DNA of 64,000 nucleotides from Planctomycetota bacterium (GCA_015654675.1 JAATGM010000023.1:16387-80386), one strand, 5' to 3'. Positions 1 to 10,655 are shown, numbered from the stretch's first letter. Notes: a model not told the origin generated them from the sequence alone. A program made the numbers and translations.

Positions 1-1
1 G

Positions 2-877
2 TTCAGTCTGACGCTGCGGCGACGCGAGCTTGGACTGAGCAAGGCGGACATCGACCGCAAGGTGCGCGACGCTGCGAAGGTGCTCGGGATCGAGCAGCTT
101 CTGGAGCGGAAGCCCAAGGCCCTGTCGGGCGGGCAGCGACAGCGCGTGGCGGTCGGTCGAGCGATCGTGCGAGACCCGAAGGCGTTTCTGTTCGACGAGC
201 CGTTGTCGAACGTGGACGCGAAGATGCGGGTCGAGATGCGATCGGAGATCAAGAAGCTGCACCGGCGGCTGCGAACCACGACGATCTACGTCACGCATGA
301 CCAGGAAGAGGCCATGACGCTGGGCGACGTGATCGTGGTGATGAAGGACGGCCGGGTTCAGCAGGTTGGTCCGCCGCTGGAGATATTCGAGCGTCCGGTG
401 AATCGCTTCGTGGGCGACTTCATCGGGACGCCGCCGATGAACTTTTTGAGCGGGCGCGTGGTGGCGGACAACGGCCATCCAGCGTTCGACGAGGGAAGTT
501 CGAAGGTGACGCTGGCAGGACGCCTGGCTGACGCGGCGAAGTCGCACAGCGGGCGCGAGATGGTGCTTGGGATTCGACCTGAGGCACTGTCGATGGAACC
601 GGATCGGGCGGTGTCGGGCGGCGGAAGGCCGGACGCGCTGCCGCAGATGACCGTGCGTGTGACGCTGGTCGAGTTGCTTGGAAAAGAAAAGGACGTCCAT
701 ATGGCCACGCCGACGCACGATCGTCTGGTGGGGCGGATGGACTCGCATGTTCAGGTGCGCGAAGGGCAGGAATTGAAGGTGTATGTGGACCTTCGCTCGG
801 CGCACCTGTTTGAGCCCGGAGTGATGGGAAGAAACGTGAGTCTGACAGCGAGCGGAGAGACGGCCCGTGCGAACTAA
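2..877 (+). CDS. ABC transporter ATP-binding protein, MalK/UgpC/MsmK type (5' partial)
   Basis: This is the C-terminal part of an ATPase that powers sugar or glycerol-phosphate import through a MalFG-type permease at the cytoplasmic membrane. The frame is open from base 2, so the gene starts outside the window; the GTG at 62 is internal. The ABC signature [14 protein letters not shown] is followed by Walker B with D-loop ([12 protein letters not shown]) and the H-loop [12 protein letters not shown]. The remaining ~150 residues form the TOBE/OB-fold regulatory domain usual for MalK-like ATPases. A terminator follows it. It might serve the maltodextrin permeases at 47779-52240, which have no adjacent ATPase, but that link is inference: one ATPase shared by several permeases is known for MsmK. 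Family call is secure; substrate is not. Confidence 0.93.
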   Translation, partial: FSLTLRRRELGLSKADIDRKVRDAAKVLGIEQLLERKPKALSGGQRQRVAVGRAIVRDPKAFLFDEPLSNVDAKMRVEMRSEIKKLHRRLRTTTIYVTHDQEEAMTLGDVIVVMKDGRVQQVGPPLEIFERPVNRFVGDFIGTPPMNFLSGRVVADNGHPAFDEGSSKVTLAGRLADAAKSHSGREMVLGIRPEALSMEPDRAVSGGGRPDALPQMTVRVTLVELLGKEKDVHMATPTHDRLVGRMDSHVQVREGQELKVYVDLRSAHLFEPGVMGRNVSLTASGETARAN

Positions 878-1007
878 GTCGACGGGTTTCGTTTCGTTCG
901 TATTTTTTCAGACTCGCTGGTACCGGATGCGGAGCGCGCGGATGAGCTGATCACCGCACGCACCGACTTTGGATCCGGGCCAGAATTGCGCGGCCCGTGA
1001 GTTTTCA

Positions 1008-1042
1008 GGCGGGCACCGAACGGAGAGGCCCGCCTTTTGTTT
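1008..1042 (+). terminator. Rho-independent terminator after the ABC ATPase gene
   Basis: A perfect 7-bp stem (GGCGGGC at 1008-1014, GCCCGCC at 1028-1034) with a 13-nt loop is followed by TTTTGTTT. It separates the ABC ATPase gene from the nusA operon, so the two are probably separate transcription units. Confidence 0.75.
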
Positions 1043-1144
1043 GGCGGAGCGGAGACAGGATCGAACGCAGTGGGTCCGGCGGCCATCGGCGCTGCTGGGC
1101 GACAAGTGAATAACAACTGAATAAGGATTGGCAGGTAAGAACAC

Positions 1145-2533
1145 GTGAACGCAGAATTGATGAGAATTGTCGACTCGATCTCGCGCGACAAGAACATCGA
1201 CAAAGAGTCGGTGCTGGTCGACCTCGAGCTGGCGATGGTTTCGGCCATTCGGAAGGCGTACGGACAGGAGCGCGACGCGCAGGTTCAGATCGATCGATTG
1301 AGCGGGATGATCAGTGCGACGGTGGACGGCCAGGCGGTTTCGATGGCGGACCTGGGCCGGATCGCGGCGCAGACGGCGAAGCAGGTCATGATCCAGAAGA
1401 TCCGCGAGGCAGAGCGCGGCAGCATTCTGGAAGAATATAACGAGCGGAAGGGAACGATCATCACGGGGGCGGTGTCGCGGACGGAAGGCGGGACGCTGGT
1501 GGTGAACCTCGGGCGGACCGAGGGATTCCTGCCGCGGAGCCAACAGATTCCGGGCGAGGCGCACCAGCCGGGCGAACGAGTGCGGGCGCTGATTCTGGAT
1601 GTGAAGGAAGCGCCGCACGCGGTGAAGATCATTCTGTCGCGGGCGCATCCGGATTTCATTCGACGGCTGTTTGAGCTGGAAGTGCCGGAGGTCGCGGAGC
1701 GCGTGATTGAGATTCGCGCGCTGGCGCGCGAGGCCGGATATCGCACGAAGGTCGCGGTGACGTCGATCGACACGAAGGTGGACGCGGTGGGCGCTTGCGT
1801 CGGCGTGCGCGGAAGCCGCATCAAGAACATTGTCGAAGAGCTGGGCGGCGAGAAGATCGATATCGTGCGATGGAATGAATCGTCGCAGATTTTGATCACG
1901 AACGCGTTGAAGCCGGCGGAGATTCAGGACACGTCGCTGTGCTTCGAGCTGGGCCGGGCGACGGTGGTTGTGCCGGAAGATCAGCTTTCACTGGCGATCG
2001 GCAAGCGCGGGCAGAACGTGCGGCTTGCGGCGCGGCTGACAGGCTGGGACATCGATATCCTGACGCCGAAGGAATACAACAAGGGCCTGGACCGGCTGGC
2101 GACGACGCTGCGGACGGTGGAAGGCGTCGAAGAGATGATCGCGGAGAAGATCACGCTGCTCGGCCTCATCACGGTTATGGACGTCGAGGAAGTGGGCGCG
2201 GCTCCGCTCATGAAGGAATTGAGTCTCACGCAAGAGATGGCGGATCGCATCGTCGCTCGCTGCGCCGAAGAGGCAAAGCGGGTTCAGGGCGAGATCGAAG
2301 TCGAGAAGGTCGAGAAAGCCGCGGCGGAGACGGCCAAGGCGAAGGCAGCGGCCGAAGGTGCGACGGAGCAGGCGGCAAGTCCGGGCGGCGAAGATATTCC
2401 GGCGGACGCGGCGAGCGGATTGGGCGAAGGGATTGAAGGCGGGACCGCGACGGCGGCCGTCGAAGTGGGAGCGGACGCGCCGGCAGAAATGCCGGGCGCG
2501 GTCGATCCGGAGCGGGTGGTTGAGGCCACGTAG
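1145..2533 (+). CDS. nusA: Transcription termination/antitermination factor NusA
   Basis: NusA binds RNA polymerase and nascent RNA and modulates pausing, termination and antitermination. The 462-residue product has the RNAP-binding N-terminal domain (1-100), an S1 domain (about 102-167), and two KH domains whose loops are GVRGSRIKNIV (near 220-230) and AIGKRGQNVRLA (near 284-295). Helix-hairpin-like repeats follow (about 315-375), then an alanine/glutamate-rich acidic tail (380-462). The start is GTG at 1145, with an AGGTAAG-like ribosome site just upstream. It heads the nusA-infB-ylxP-rbfA operon. The usual upstream neighbour rimP is absent here. Confidence 0.96.
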   Translation: MNAELMRIVDSISRDKNIDKESVLVDLELAMVSAIRKAYGQERDAQVQIDRLSGMISATVDGQAVSMADLGRIAAQTAKQVMIQKIREAERGSILEEYNERKGTIITGAVSRTEGGTLVVNLGRTEGFLPRSQQIPGEAHQPGERVRALILDVKEAPHAVKIILSRAHPDFIRRLFELEVPEVAERVIEIRALAREAGYRTKVAVTSIDTKVDAVGACVGVRGSRIKNIVEELGGEKIDIVRWNESSQILITNALKPAEIQDTSLCFELGRATVVVPEDQLSLAIGKRGQNVRLAARLTGWDIDILTPKEYNKGLDRLATTLRTVEGVEEMIAEKITLLGLITVMDVEEVGAAPLMKELSLTQEMADRIVARCAEEAKRVQGEIEVEKVEKAAAETAKAKAAAEGATEQAASPGGEDIPADAASGLGEGIEGGTATAAVEVGADAPAEMPGAVDPERVVEAT

Positions 2534-2584
2534 GGATGGGACGGCGGCGATTGAACGCCGGGATGTCTAACCGAGAGGTGCGTT

Positions 2585-5395
2585 TTGACTGAGACGAAGA
2601 CGCGAGTGCATACGCTGGCCAAGGAGATCGGGGTCTCCAGCAAAGCGATCATCGACAAATGCGCCGCCGAAGGCATCGCGATCAAGAACCACATGCACGT
2701 GTTGTCGGCCGGGCTTGAGGCGACGATCCGCGAATGGTTCACAACCGGGGACCACTCCACGTCGGTGGAGGAGTCGGGTCCGGTCGATATCGACAAGGCC
2801 CGCGCGACGCGCCCGTCCAAGAAGAAGAAGATCGAGTCCGGGGCAGAGGCCGGGGTCGCTGGTGAAGCGCCAGCCCAGGCCGACGAGTCGGAATTCGCGA
2901 CACAGGACGAGACGCCCGAGGCGCCGCCTCCGCCGCCGGTCGTGCGGGTGGCTGAGCCGCCGTTGAGAATTGCAGAGCCACCGGCCGATGGGCCGGACAT
3001 TTCTTCCGCGCCAGCTGTCGCGCCGCCGCCGGTCGCGCCGAGCGCGCCGGCCAAGAGCACGCCTTCGGTTCCCAAGGTCGCCGCATCGGCGGGTCCGGTC
3101 GCACCGGCGGCTGCTGCGCCTGCGGCGGAAAAGCCGGCTTCCCGTGGACCGCAGAACGTTCCGGCACCAGCCGTGTTGCAGGGGCCCAAGCTGATCCGCA
3201 TGGATCGACCGGAATATACGCCTGCGCCGCGGCCTTCCTATCGGCCGAGCACGGGCGGGCCGCCATCCGGTTCGCCACCACCACCCATGACACCGGGTCG
3301 TCGAGGCCGGGCGGGCGGCGTGGAGACGCCAGAAGACGAAAGCGGGCGCGGGGCGCGACGCCGGGGACCGCAGACTGGTCCGCCGGGCGCGGGCGGTCCG
3401 AACTCGCGGCACCGGGCCAATCCGCGGCGCACGACGGGCGACTCGCCGACGGTCGTGGGCGAAATGCTGCGAGAATGGCGCGATCGCGACCTGATCGAAC
3501 GGCGCGAACGACTGGATCATGCGAGCGGGCGCGGCATCTCGGGCCTGCGAGCTGACGAAACGGCGACAGCGCAGCGCGGGGCGGCGCCGCGGCCAGCGCC
3601 GACGAAGCGGCAAAAAATTGAAGTGACCGCTCCGGTGATCATCAAGGAGTTTTGCTCGGCGACCGGGATTCCGTTTTCGTCGGTGTTCCGCAAGTTGCAG
3701 GAGCTGGGGATGATCGCGGCGATGAACCAGGCGATCGACGCCGATACGGCGACACTGGTGGCCGCGGAGCAGGGGATTGAGATCGAGATCGTGCAGCCGA
3801 AGTCGGCGATCGACCGGTTGCGGGACGAGTTCGCGAACCGGGAGCGGAAGAACCTGAAGCCGCGGTCGCCGGTGGTGACCGTGCTCGGGCACGTCGATCA
3901 CGGCAAGACGAGCTTGCTGGACAAGATTCGCAATGCGAATGTTGCGGCGGGCGAGTCGGGCGGAATCACGCAGCACATCGGCGCCTATCGGGTGAAGATC
4001 AAGGACCGGTACGTCACGTTTCTGGATACGCCGGGGCACGAGGCCTTCACGGCCATGCGGGCGCGCGGCGCGCAGATGACGGACGTGGTGGTGCTGGTCG
4101 TCGCGGCGGACGACGGTGTGATGCCGCAGACGATCGAGGCGATCAACCACGCGCGGGCGGCGAAGGTGCCGATTGTGGTGGCGCTGAACAAGATCGACCT
4201 GCCGCAGGCCGACGTGCAGAAGATTTACGGGCAGCTCTCGGAGCATCAGCTTGTGCCGGCCGAATGGGGCGGCGAGACGGACGTCATCAAGACGAGCGCG
4301 ACGAAGGGCGAGGGCGTCGAGGAATTATTGACGCACCTGGCGGCGCTGACCGACCTGCTGGAGTTAAAGGCCGATCCGAAGGTGCCGGCGAGTGGCACGG
4401 TGATCGAAGGCCTTCGCGAGGACAAGCTCGGGACCGTGGCGCGCGTGCTGGTGCAGGAGGGCACGCTGGAGGCCGGTTCGATCATCGTTTGCGGAAACGC
4501 TTACGGGCGCATCCGGGCGATGAACGACGATCGCGGGCGAAAGATCAAGGAAGCGGGGCCCTCGATGCCGGTCGAGCTATTGGGAATGGACAACGTTCCC
4601 GTGGCGGGCGATCGGTTCTACGAGGTGGGTTCGCTGTCGGAGGCGAAGACGGTCGCCGAAGAAGTGGATCGCGAGCGACGCACCGCATCGCGGGTGACGA
4701 CGGCCAAGCCGACGACACTGGAGAGTCTGTTGGCGGCGGGCGGTACGGGCGACACGGCGCCGACGCTGCAATTGATCGTCAAGGCGGACGTGCAGGGGTC
4801 GGTGGACGTACTCAAGAAGACCCTGAACGACATCCCGTCGACCGAGGTAAAGCTGAACATTCTGCACGCAGCGGTCGGAAACGTGAGCGAATCGGATATC
4901 GCGCTGGCTGAAGCCAGCCAGGCGATCATCGTCGGCTTCCACGTGGCTCCGGATCCGGCGATTCAGCGGATGGCGGACGAGCGCGGAGTCGAGATTCGCA
5001 TCTACAAGGTGATTTACAACCTGACCGACGAGATTCGGCAGGCGCTGGAAGGCATGCTCACGCCGACCGAGAAGATCGAGTCGCGCGGCCGGGCGGAAGT
5101 GCGACAGGTGTTCAACATTACCAAGGTCGGAAAGGTGGCGGGATGCGCGGTACGCGAGGGCGTGATCGCGCGGAGCAACCTGGTCCGGGTGTTGCGCGAC
5201 GGCGTTCCGATCAAGGAAGGGGCGTCGCTGGCATCGTTGAAGCGGGTCAAGGACGACGCGCGCGAAGTGCGATCGGGACTCGAATGCGGAATTCGAATCG
5301 AGGGATTCGACGACGTGAAGCCGGGCGACATCATCGAGGCGTACGAGGTCGTGAAGGTGGGACGGAAGCTTGGACCGTCGCGCGGGAGCGAGTGA
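2585..5395 (+). CDS. infB: Translation initiation factor IF-2
   Basis: IF-2 is the GTPase that places initiator fMet-tRNA on the 30S subunit and promotes subunit joining. The 936-residue protein has an IF2N module at 1-52, a long low-complexity linker rich in Pro, Ala, Arg and Gly (about 60-340), and a second IF2N-like module (about 345-400). The GTPase motifs are G1 GHVDHGKT (435-442), G3 DTPGHE (481-486) and G4 NKID (535-538). Domains II, III and the fMet-tRNA-binding C-terminal domain follow to the end. The start is TTG at 2585, preceded by GAGAGGTG, and the IF2N pattern begins right after it, which supports this unusual start codon. It lies 51 bp after nusA. Confidence 0.97.
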   Translation: MTETKTRVHTLAKEIGVSSKAIIDKCAAEGIAIKNHMHVLSAGLEATIREWFTTGDHSTSVEESGPVDIDKARATRPSKKKKIESGAEAGVAGEAPAQADESEFATQDETPEAPPPPPVVRVAEPPLRIAEPPADGPDISSAPAVAPPPVAPSAPAKSTPSVPKVAASAGPVAPAAAAPAAEKPASRGPQNVPAPAVLQGPKLIRMDRPEYTPAPRPSYRPSTGGPPSGSPPPPMTPGRRGRAGGVETPEDESGRGARRRGPQTGPPGAGGPNSRHRANPRRTTGDSPTVVGEMLREWRDRDLIERRERLDHASGRGISGLRADETATAQRGAAPRPAPTKRQKIEVTAPVIIKEFCSATGIPFSSVFRKLQELGMIAAMNQAIDADTATLVAAEQGIEIEIVQPKSAIDRLRDEFANRERKNLKPRSPVVTVLGHVDHGKTSLLDKIRNANVAAGESGGITQHIGAYRVKIKDRYVTFLDTPGHEAFTAMRARGAQMTDVVVLVVAADDGVMPQTIEAINHARAAKVPIVVALNKIDLPQADVQKIYGQLSEHQLVPAEWGGETDVIKTSATKGEGVEELLTHLAALTDLLELKADPKVPASGTVIEGLREDKLGTVARVLVQEGTLEAGSIIVCGNAYGRIRAMNDDRGRKIKEAGPSMPVELLGMDNVPVAGDRFYEVGSLSEAKTVAEEVDRERRTASRVTTAKPTTLESLLAAGGTGDTAPTLQLIVKADVQGSVDVLKKTLNDIPSTEVKLNILHAAVGNVSESDIALAEASQAIIVGFHVAPDPAIQRMADERGVEIRIYKVIYNLTDEIRQALEGMLTPTEKIESRGRAEVRQVFNITKVGKVAGCAVREGVIARSNLVRVLRDGVPIKEGASLASLKRVKDDAREVRSGLECGIRIEGFDDVKPGDIIEAYEVVKVGRKLGPSRGSE

Positions 5396-5404
5396 TCACG
5401 GTCG

Positions 5405-5686
5405 ATGGTGGTAGGTGTATTGCGTCTGGATCTGACCATCGGCGACGCCATGTCGCTGAAGGACAAGCGCCGGGTGATCAAAAGCTTGAAGGATCGGCTG
5501 GCCCATCGGCACAACATTTCGATCGCGGAAACAGACTGGCAGGACGAGCATCGCCGGGCGGAACTGGGCCTGGCAATGGTCGCGAACGATTCGCGGTTCG
5601 TCGAGAGCTGCCTCAGCAAGATCGTCGACGAGGTTCGGGTTCACCGTGGGGTGGGCCTGATCGAGTACGACATTGAGATGGTGTAG
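5405..5686 (+). CDS. ylxP: YlxP-like DUF503 protein
   Basis: This 93-residue protein belongs to the DUF503/YlxP family, small ferredoxin-fold proteins that are commonly encoded between infB and rbfA. Typical features are the SLKDKRRVIKSLKDRL segment near residues 17-32 and the AETDWQDEHRRAELGLA segment in the middle. Its exact function is not established; family members are suspected of RNA or ribosome-maturation roles because of this conserved neighbourhood. It begins 9 bp after infB stops, so it is translated from the same message. Confidence 0.9.
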   Translation: MVVGVLRLDLTIGDAMSLKDKRRVIKSLKDRLAHRHNISIAETDWQDEHRRAELGLAMVANDSRFVESCLSKIVDEVRVHRGVGLIEYDIEMV

Positions 5687-5710
5687 GTCGCGAGAGGGCC
5701 CGAGGTCGGC

Positions 5711-6124
5711 ATGTCGCATCGTCCGGAACGAATCAGCAGCGTGATCCGCGAAGTGGTGAGCGATGCAATCGCCAACCGCCTGAGCGATCCGCGCATTTCG
5801 CGGTTTACGAGCGTGACACGGGTGACCGTGGCGCCGGACCTTGAGTACGCGGAAGTATCGGTGAGCGTGATGGGCACGGATCGCGAGGCGCGGCGGACGA
5901 TGGAGGGGTTGAACAGCGCGCGGGGCGCGGTTCAGTCGATGCTGGCGAAGCGACTGGATATCCGGCGCTGCCCGACGGTTCGGTTTGAGCTTGATGTGGG
6001 GTTGAAAAAGGGATTCGAGATCATCCGGGAGCTTGATCGGTTGAATGCCGAGCGAGAGGCCCGGGAGGCACAGCAGCGCGGCGATCCAAGCGAATCGGGC
6101 GCGGCCACGGACTCCGAGGGATGA
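5711..6124 (+). CDS. rbfA: 30S ribosome-binding factor RbfA
   Basis: RbfA is a KH-type factor for late 16S rRNA 5'-end maturation and 30S assembly. The 137-residue product opens with HRPERISSVIREVVSDAI, and it has the DPRI..FTSVTRV strand and the ARGAVQSMLAKRLDIRRCPTVRF segment of the family. The last ~20 residues are an extra acidic, probably disordered tail. Its stop codon overlaps the start of the next gene (ATGA at 6121-6124), so the two are translationally coupled. Confidence 0.94.
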   Translation: MSHRPERISSVIREVVSDAIANRLSDPRISRFTSVTRVTVAPDLEYAEVSVSVMGTDREARRTMEGLNSARGAVQSMLAKRLDIRRCPTVRFELDVGLKKGFEIIRELDRLNAEREAREAQQRGDPSESGAATDSEG

Positions 6125-7101
6125 AACGGTCGAACGAATACGCACGCGCTATCCGGAAGTTTCACCAGACGCTGCTGCGTCGTTACGGCAAGCCGCGCAT
6201 TCCGCCGGTGCGGGAGCCGATCGACGAGTTGATGTATGCGGTGTTAACGCGGTGGGCGCCCGAGGGCCGGGCGATGGCGGCGGTGGAGCGGCTGCGCAAG
6301 GCGAGCATCGACCTGAATGACCTGCGCGTTACGCCGGTGGTGGAACTGACGGCGGCGCTGGGGGACGATTTTCCGCGGGCGCGGGAGACGGCGGAGGCGC
6401 TCTACCGAGTTTTGAACGGGGTGTTCAATCGGCGTTACACGCTGGACCTTTCGTTCCTGAAGTCGATGGGGAAGCGCGACCGCGAGCGGCTGATTTCGAG
6501 CGTAAGCGGGATTGATCCGCACGACTCGGGAATGTTTCTGTTGCGATGCTATCACGGGCGGCACGTACCAGTCTCGCCGGACGCGTACTGGGCGCTGCGG
6601 CACGAGAAGCTGGTTGATCCGGATGCGTCGACGGCTGAGATTCGGGGCCTGCTGGTGAAGGTGATTCCGGCGTCGCAGGCGGAGATGTTCGCCTGCCTGT
6701 TGAAGCGACACATCGCGACGAATCCACCGCCGGCGGAACCGCCGCCGCCGCCACCACCACCCGCGCCGGTGATCGCGCCGATCGTGCCGCCGGTCACGAA
6801 GAAGGGCGGGCAGACCGCGGTGAGTCCGGGGAAGCCGGGCAACAATTCTCAAAAGGCACGCGCGGCCGAGGCGCGGACTTCGCCCAAAGCGCCGGCCGGC
6901 AAGTCGAACAACGCGAAACCGCACGCAATTCCCGCGGCTGCGCCGGTCAGCAAGCCAAAGGTGGTACAAGCCAAGCCGCCGAAATCGGTCGCGCCTGCCC
7001 GGCACCGGAAGTCGCAGCGGCCGGCACAGGCCACCGGCCGGAGCAAGAGCGGGGCGCGGGGCGACAAGGGCCGGCGGACGCGGTCCGGATCGCGGCGCTA
7101 G
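6121..7101 (+). CDS. Divergent HhH-GPD (endonuclease III-like) protein with disordered basic tail
   Basis: Residues 1-200 follow the endonuclease III/HhH-GPD pattern: an N-terminal helix bundle with EPIDELMYAVLTR, a helix-hairpin-helix (about 112-142), and an aspartate at 154 in VSPDAYWALR where base-excision glycosylases carry their catalytic Asp. The lysine of the GVG.KTA loop in bifunctional enzymes is replaced (SGIDPHDS, 129-136), and no C-terminal 4Fe-4S cysteine cluster is present. Residues 201-326 are a Pro-run followed by a Lys/Ala/Arg-rich tail that looks disordered and nucleic-acid-binding. It overlaps rbfA by 4 bp. It may be a monofunctional glycosylase or a non-catalytic DNA/RNA-binding derivative; I cannot decide. 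Confidence 0.75.
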   Translation: MKRSNEYARAIRKFHQTLLRRYGKPRIPPVREPIDELMYAVLTRWAPEGRAMAAVERLRKASIDLNDLRVTPVVELTAALGDDFPRARETAEALYRVLNGVFNRRYTLDLSFLKSMGKRDRERLISSVSGIDPHDSGMFLLRCYHGRHVPVSPDAYWALRHEKLVDPDASTAEIRGLLVKVIPASQAEMFACLLKRHIATNPPPAEPPPPPPPPAPVIAPIVPPVTKKGGQTAVSPGKPGNNSQKARAAEARTSPKAPAGKSNNAKPHAIPAAAPVSKPKVVQAKPPKSVAPARHRKSQRPAQATGRSKSGARGDKGRRTRSGSRR

Positions 7102-7142
7102 GATTCCCGGATCGAGCCGATTTCCTTGTCCGGCAGGGCTGG

Positions 7143-10100
7143 GTGAGCAATATGCGAGCGATTCGAAGCATTTTCATGGGGATTAGTCGAGCATCCGTTT
7201 TTGCAGGGGCCATGCTGGTGCTTTTCACCGGGACGGCCGGGAGTCTGGCGGCACCGACGTCTCCAACGATTGATCCACAGAAGGCGCGGCTGTCGCTGAG
7301 CCAGATTGAGCCGAAGGTGGAAGCGCCGGCAAAGGCGGCGAGTGCTGCGTCGCAGCCGAACATTCCGGCGGCGGCACGAAACTACTTTCGTTCGGGTCAG
7401 GATCGATTCGAAGAGCAACTTTGGGGCGAGGCGATAAACGAGCTGGCGCGGGCGCTTCAGATTGCGCCGGAGTTCGATGAGGCGCGCATTCTGCTGGCGC
7501 GAGCGGCCATCTTGCAGGGCAATTCTGCGTTGGCGCAGACGCACCTGGAAGAGGCGGCGCGGGCCCACCCGGACCGGGTGGTAGTGCACGAGTTGCTGGG
7601 CGATATTGCGTTTCAGGCGCACGATCTTGCGGCGGCCTCGGCAGATTTTCGGCGAGCTTTGCTCTGTCGGGACGCGGAACCGAATCGGCCCGAGACCACT
7701 CTGTCGCATCTTTTCCTGGGGCTGGCGCTGCGTGAACAGGGGTATCTGTCGGCGGCGGCCGATCAACTGACGCAGTTTCTGGCGGCGGTCGAAGGCAAGG
7801 AGGCGTCGGCGATCAGTCATCCGGAACTGCGGCAGATGGCGATGCTGTATCGCGGCAAGGCGACCGTGATGGTGGGCGACATTCACGAGTCGCTCGGAAA
7901 TCCGGCGGATGCGGTCGCAGCCTATCGGCGCGGCCTGGCGATGAACGCCGACGATCATGATCTCAAGATGCGGCTGGCGAAGGCGCTGGCGAAGAGCGGA
8001 AAGACGGACGAGGCGATCAAGCTGGCGCGCGAGCTCTGCCGGGCGGATGACGCTTCGCCGGCAACGATCGACGCGCTGGACGAGGTCTGCGCCGCGTCGC
8101 CGACGCTCAAGGCGGACGACGAACTGGCGGCGCTGGCGAAAGAGATCAACAGCGCGGCGATGCTGGAGCGGATCGCATCGCGGATGGTGGATCGGAACAG
8201 ACCGGCGGACGCGGCGGCCGTGATGGAACGCGCGGTGGCTGCGCAGCCGGACCGGGTGGATGGTCACCTGAGCCTGGCGAGCGTGCGACTGCGCCTTGGC
8301 GAGCGGCGGGCCTTTCTGAACGAGCTGGGCGAGGCGGTGCGACGGTCGAAGGACTCGTCTGAGCGGGTCAATGGATTGATCGATCGGGCCGCGGCGGACG
8401 CCGGTGAGCGGAAAAAATTGATCGAGGTGGGGCGCGAGGCGACCGGCGGCGACGCGAAGCCGGATGGCGTGCTGCTGGTCCTGCTTGGGCGGCTGCTGTG
8501 GATCGACGGCCAGACGGACGAGGCAGCGCTGGTGCTGGGGAAGGCATCGGACGTGTATCCGACGCTGGGAATGGCGTACACGACGCTTGCGGAACTGAAG
8601 ATTTCGAAGTCGATGTGGCAGGCGGCGCTGGATTCGTGCGACGCGGCCGAGAAGGCGGAGGTGCGCGAGGGAATCGTCTATGCGCTCAAGGGGCAGGCGC
8701 TGGAAGGACTTGAGCGGACAGCCGAGGCGAAGGCAGCATACGAGGAGGCGATCCGGCTGAGCCCGAAGGACGCGAAGTCGCTGCTGGTGCTGGCGCGGCT
8801 TCACGAACAACTGGATGAGACGGCCGATGCGATCAAGATTCTGCGGCAGATTGTCAGCAAGGTTGATCCGAAGAATCATGAGGCGCGCGAGTCGCTGATC
8901 CGGACGCTGCTGGCGGCGGCCGGCGAAGGCAATCAGCGGGATAAGTTTCTTAAGTCGGCGCGGGAGCAGCTCTCGGCGTTGAAGCGGAACGGCGCCCCGG
9001 CGAATGTCGCCGGCCGGGCGGAGGCGTTCTACCAGCTTGCGGCGGATGGGCGGGGCGATCCGAAGGGGAGTCTGGATACATATCGCACGGCGCTGCGCAA
9101 GTTGATCGATCAGTTTCCGAAGGACGCGGACACGCCGCTGGACCTGGCGATGAGCTACGTTTCGACGCGTGATTACGCGGAAGCGATGAACGTGATCGAC
9201 GCGTTGCTGGGCCAATCACCGAAGACGATTCGAGCGCGCGAATTGAAGGCAACGCTGCTCGCGCGGCTGCTGCGGTTTGATGAAGCAATCTCCGTGCAGG
9301 AGTCGCTGCTCGCGGAGCGACCGAAGAACGCGGCATGGCTTTCGCAACTGGCCGAGCTTCTGGCAGACGAGGGGAATTATGGCCGGGCGGCTGAGTTGTA
9401 CCGGACGCTTGCGAAACGGAAGGAATCCGAGGCGCGTCAGACGTTCTACAAATCGCTGATGATCGACGCGTTGCGATTGAGCGGCGATCCGGACGGGGCG
9501 GTCGCGGCGGCGAAGGAATGGGTGGATGCGAGCCCGCGCGACGACCTGCCGAAGCGACATTACATCCAGACATTGAACGAGGTCGGCAAGAAGGATGAGG
9601 CCTTGAACTATGTCCAGCACTGGCTGGAATCGCAGCCGGACAACCAGACTGCACGCCGCATTCTGGCATATCAGTTGGTTGAGTTGGACCGCCCTGATGA
9701 GGCGGAGCGCCGAGCGCTGGCGTGGATGCTGGAGCGACCGGCGGATCGCGATGTCGCCACGATGGTGATTGAGAGTCTGTTGCGGGCAAAGCATTTTGAC
9801 GCAGCGGTTGAGTTGGCGCGGACCGGCGCGGACGAACCGGCGGGACCGGAAATGGCGTATTTGCTGGCGAATACGCTCGAGCGAGCGCGGCGGTATGACG
9901 AGGCAGCGTCGGTTCTGCAGGATGTGATCAAGTCCGCTCAGGCGCCGGATGGGCTTCAGTTCGAGCTTGCTCAGGTTTACATGGCGGCGCGGCGATGGAA
10001 TGACGCGGAGGAAGTCATCGGGAAGCTGATGGCGCCGGAGCAGGCGCGGATGAACGCGAATGTGGCGTTCGATTTGGGGACGGTGCTGCGCGGGTATCGG

Positions 10101-10637
10101 CTCTTGGCCACGATTTACCAGAACAGCGGGCGGCTGCCGAAGTGTCACGAGGCGCTGGAGAAGGTGTTGGAACTTACACCGGTGACTTCGGCGGAATATA
10201 CCGGGGCGTGCAACGACCTCGGGTATTTGTGGGCCGACTCGGGATTGAACGTGGACAAGGCGGAGAAGCTGGTGCGGATCGCGGTGGGTGAGGCGCCGCG
10301 TCGATCGGCTTATCTCGATAGTTTGGGGTGGGTGCTCTACAAGAAGGGTGATTTTTCGGGGGCGAGCAAGTATTTGAAGCGGGCGAATGAGCTGCTCGAT
10401 ACGCCGGACGCGGTGATTACGGAGCATTACGGCGATGCGCTGTATCGAGCCGGGGACAAAGCCGCGGCAGTCGAGCAATGGAAGAAGGCGCTGAAGGCGA
10501 TCAGCGATGACGCCGAGCCGCTGACGCCAGAGCAGGAAGATGTCTTGCTGCGTTGTCGCGTGAAGGCGGGGGCGGCGCTGGAGGGCGGGCCGATTGACAC
10601 GGCGCCGACGGCCAGCGAACAGGCAAAGAAGAACTGA
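7143..10637 (+). CDS. Large exported TPR-repeat protein
   Basis: The 1164-residue product has a basic N-terminus and hydrophobic stretch ending in a signal-peptidase-like site (about residues 20-40, ..AGSLAAP), followed by tetratricopeptide repeats along almost its whole length. It is therefore expected on the outer side of the cytoplasmic membrane as a protein-interaction scaffold. Examples of repeat cores are EALRLSPKDAKSLLVLARL-type helices near 540 and a final group near 1040-1110. No catalytic domain was recognised. The start may be GTG 7143 or ATG 7152; the latter has GGGTGAG immediately upstream. It sits between the HhH-GPD gene and yebC in the same orientation. Function is unknown. 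Confidence 0.85.
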   Translation: MSNMRAIRSIFMGISRASVFAGAMLVLFTGTAGSLAAPTSPTIDPQKARLSLSQIEPKVEAPAKAASAASQPNIPAAARNYFRSGQDRFEEQLWGEAINELARALQIAPEFDEARILLARAAILQGNSALAQTHLEEAARAHPDRVVVHELLGDIAFQAHDLAAASADFRRALLCRDAEPNRPETTLSHLFLGLALREQGYLSAAADQLTQFLAAVEGKEASAISHPELRQMAMLYRGKATVMVGDIHESLGNPADAVAAYRRGLAMNADDHDLKMRLAKALAKSGKTDEAIKLARELCRADDASPATIDALDEVCAASPTLKADDELAALAKEINSAAMLERIASRMVDRNRPADAAAVMERAVAAQPDRVDGHLSLASVRLRLGERRAFLNELGEAVRRSKDSSERVNGLIDRAAADAGERKKLIEVGREATGGDAKPDGVLLVLLGRLLWIDGQTDEAALVLGKASDVYPTLGMAYTTLAELKISKSMWQAALDSCDAAEKAEVREGIVYALKGQALEGLERTAEAKAAYEEAIRLSPKDAKSLLVLARLHEQLDETADAIKILRQIVSKVDPKNHEARESLIRTLLAAAGEGNQRDKFLKSAREQLSALKRNGAPANVAGRAEAFYQLAADGRGDPKGSLDTYRTALRKLIDQFPKDADTPLDLAMSYVSTRDYAEAMNVIDALLGQSPKTIRARELKATLLARLLRFDEAISVQESLLAERPKNAAWLSQLAELLADEGNYGRAAELYRTLAKRKESEARQTFYKSLMIDALRLSGDPDGAVAAAKEWVDASPRDDLPKRHYIQTLNEVGKKDEALNYVQHWLESQPDNQTARRILAYQLVELDRPDEAERRALAWMLERPADRDVATMVIESLLRAKHFDAAVELARTGADEPAGPEMAYLLANTLERARRYDEAASVLQDVIKSAQAPDGLQFELAQVYMAARRWNDAEEVIGKLMAPEQARMNANVAFDLGTVLRGYRLLATIYQNSGRLPKCHEALEKVLELTPVTSAEYTGACNDLGYLWADSGLNVDKAEKLVRIAVGEAPRRSAYLDSLGWVLYKKGDFSGASKYLKRANELLDTPDAVITEHYGDALYRAGDKAAAVEQWKKALKAISDDAEPLTPEQEDVLLRCRVKAGAALEGGPIDTAPTASEQAKKN

Positions 10638-10655
10638 CGAGGCGGAGCGAGGCGC

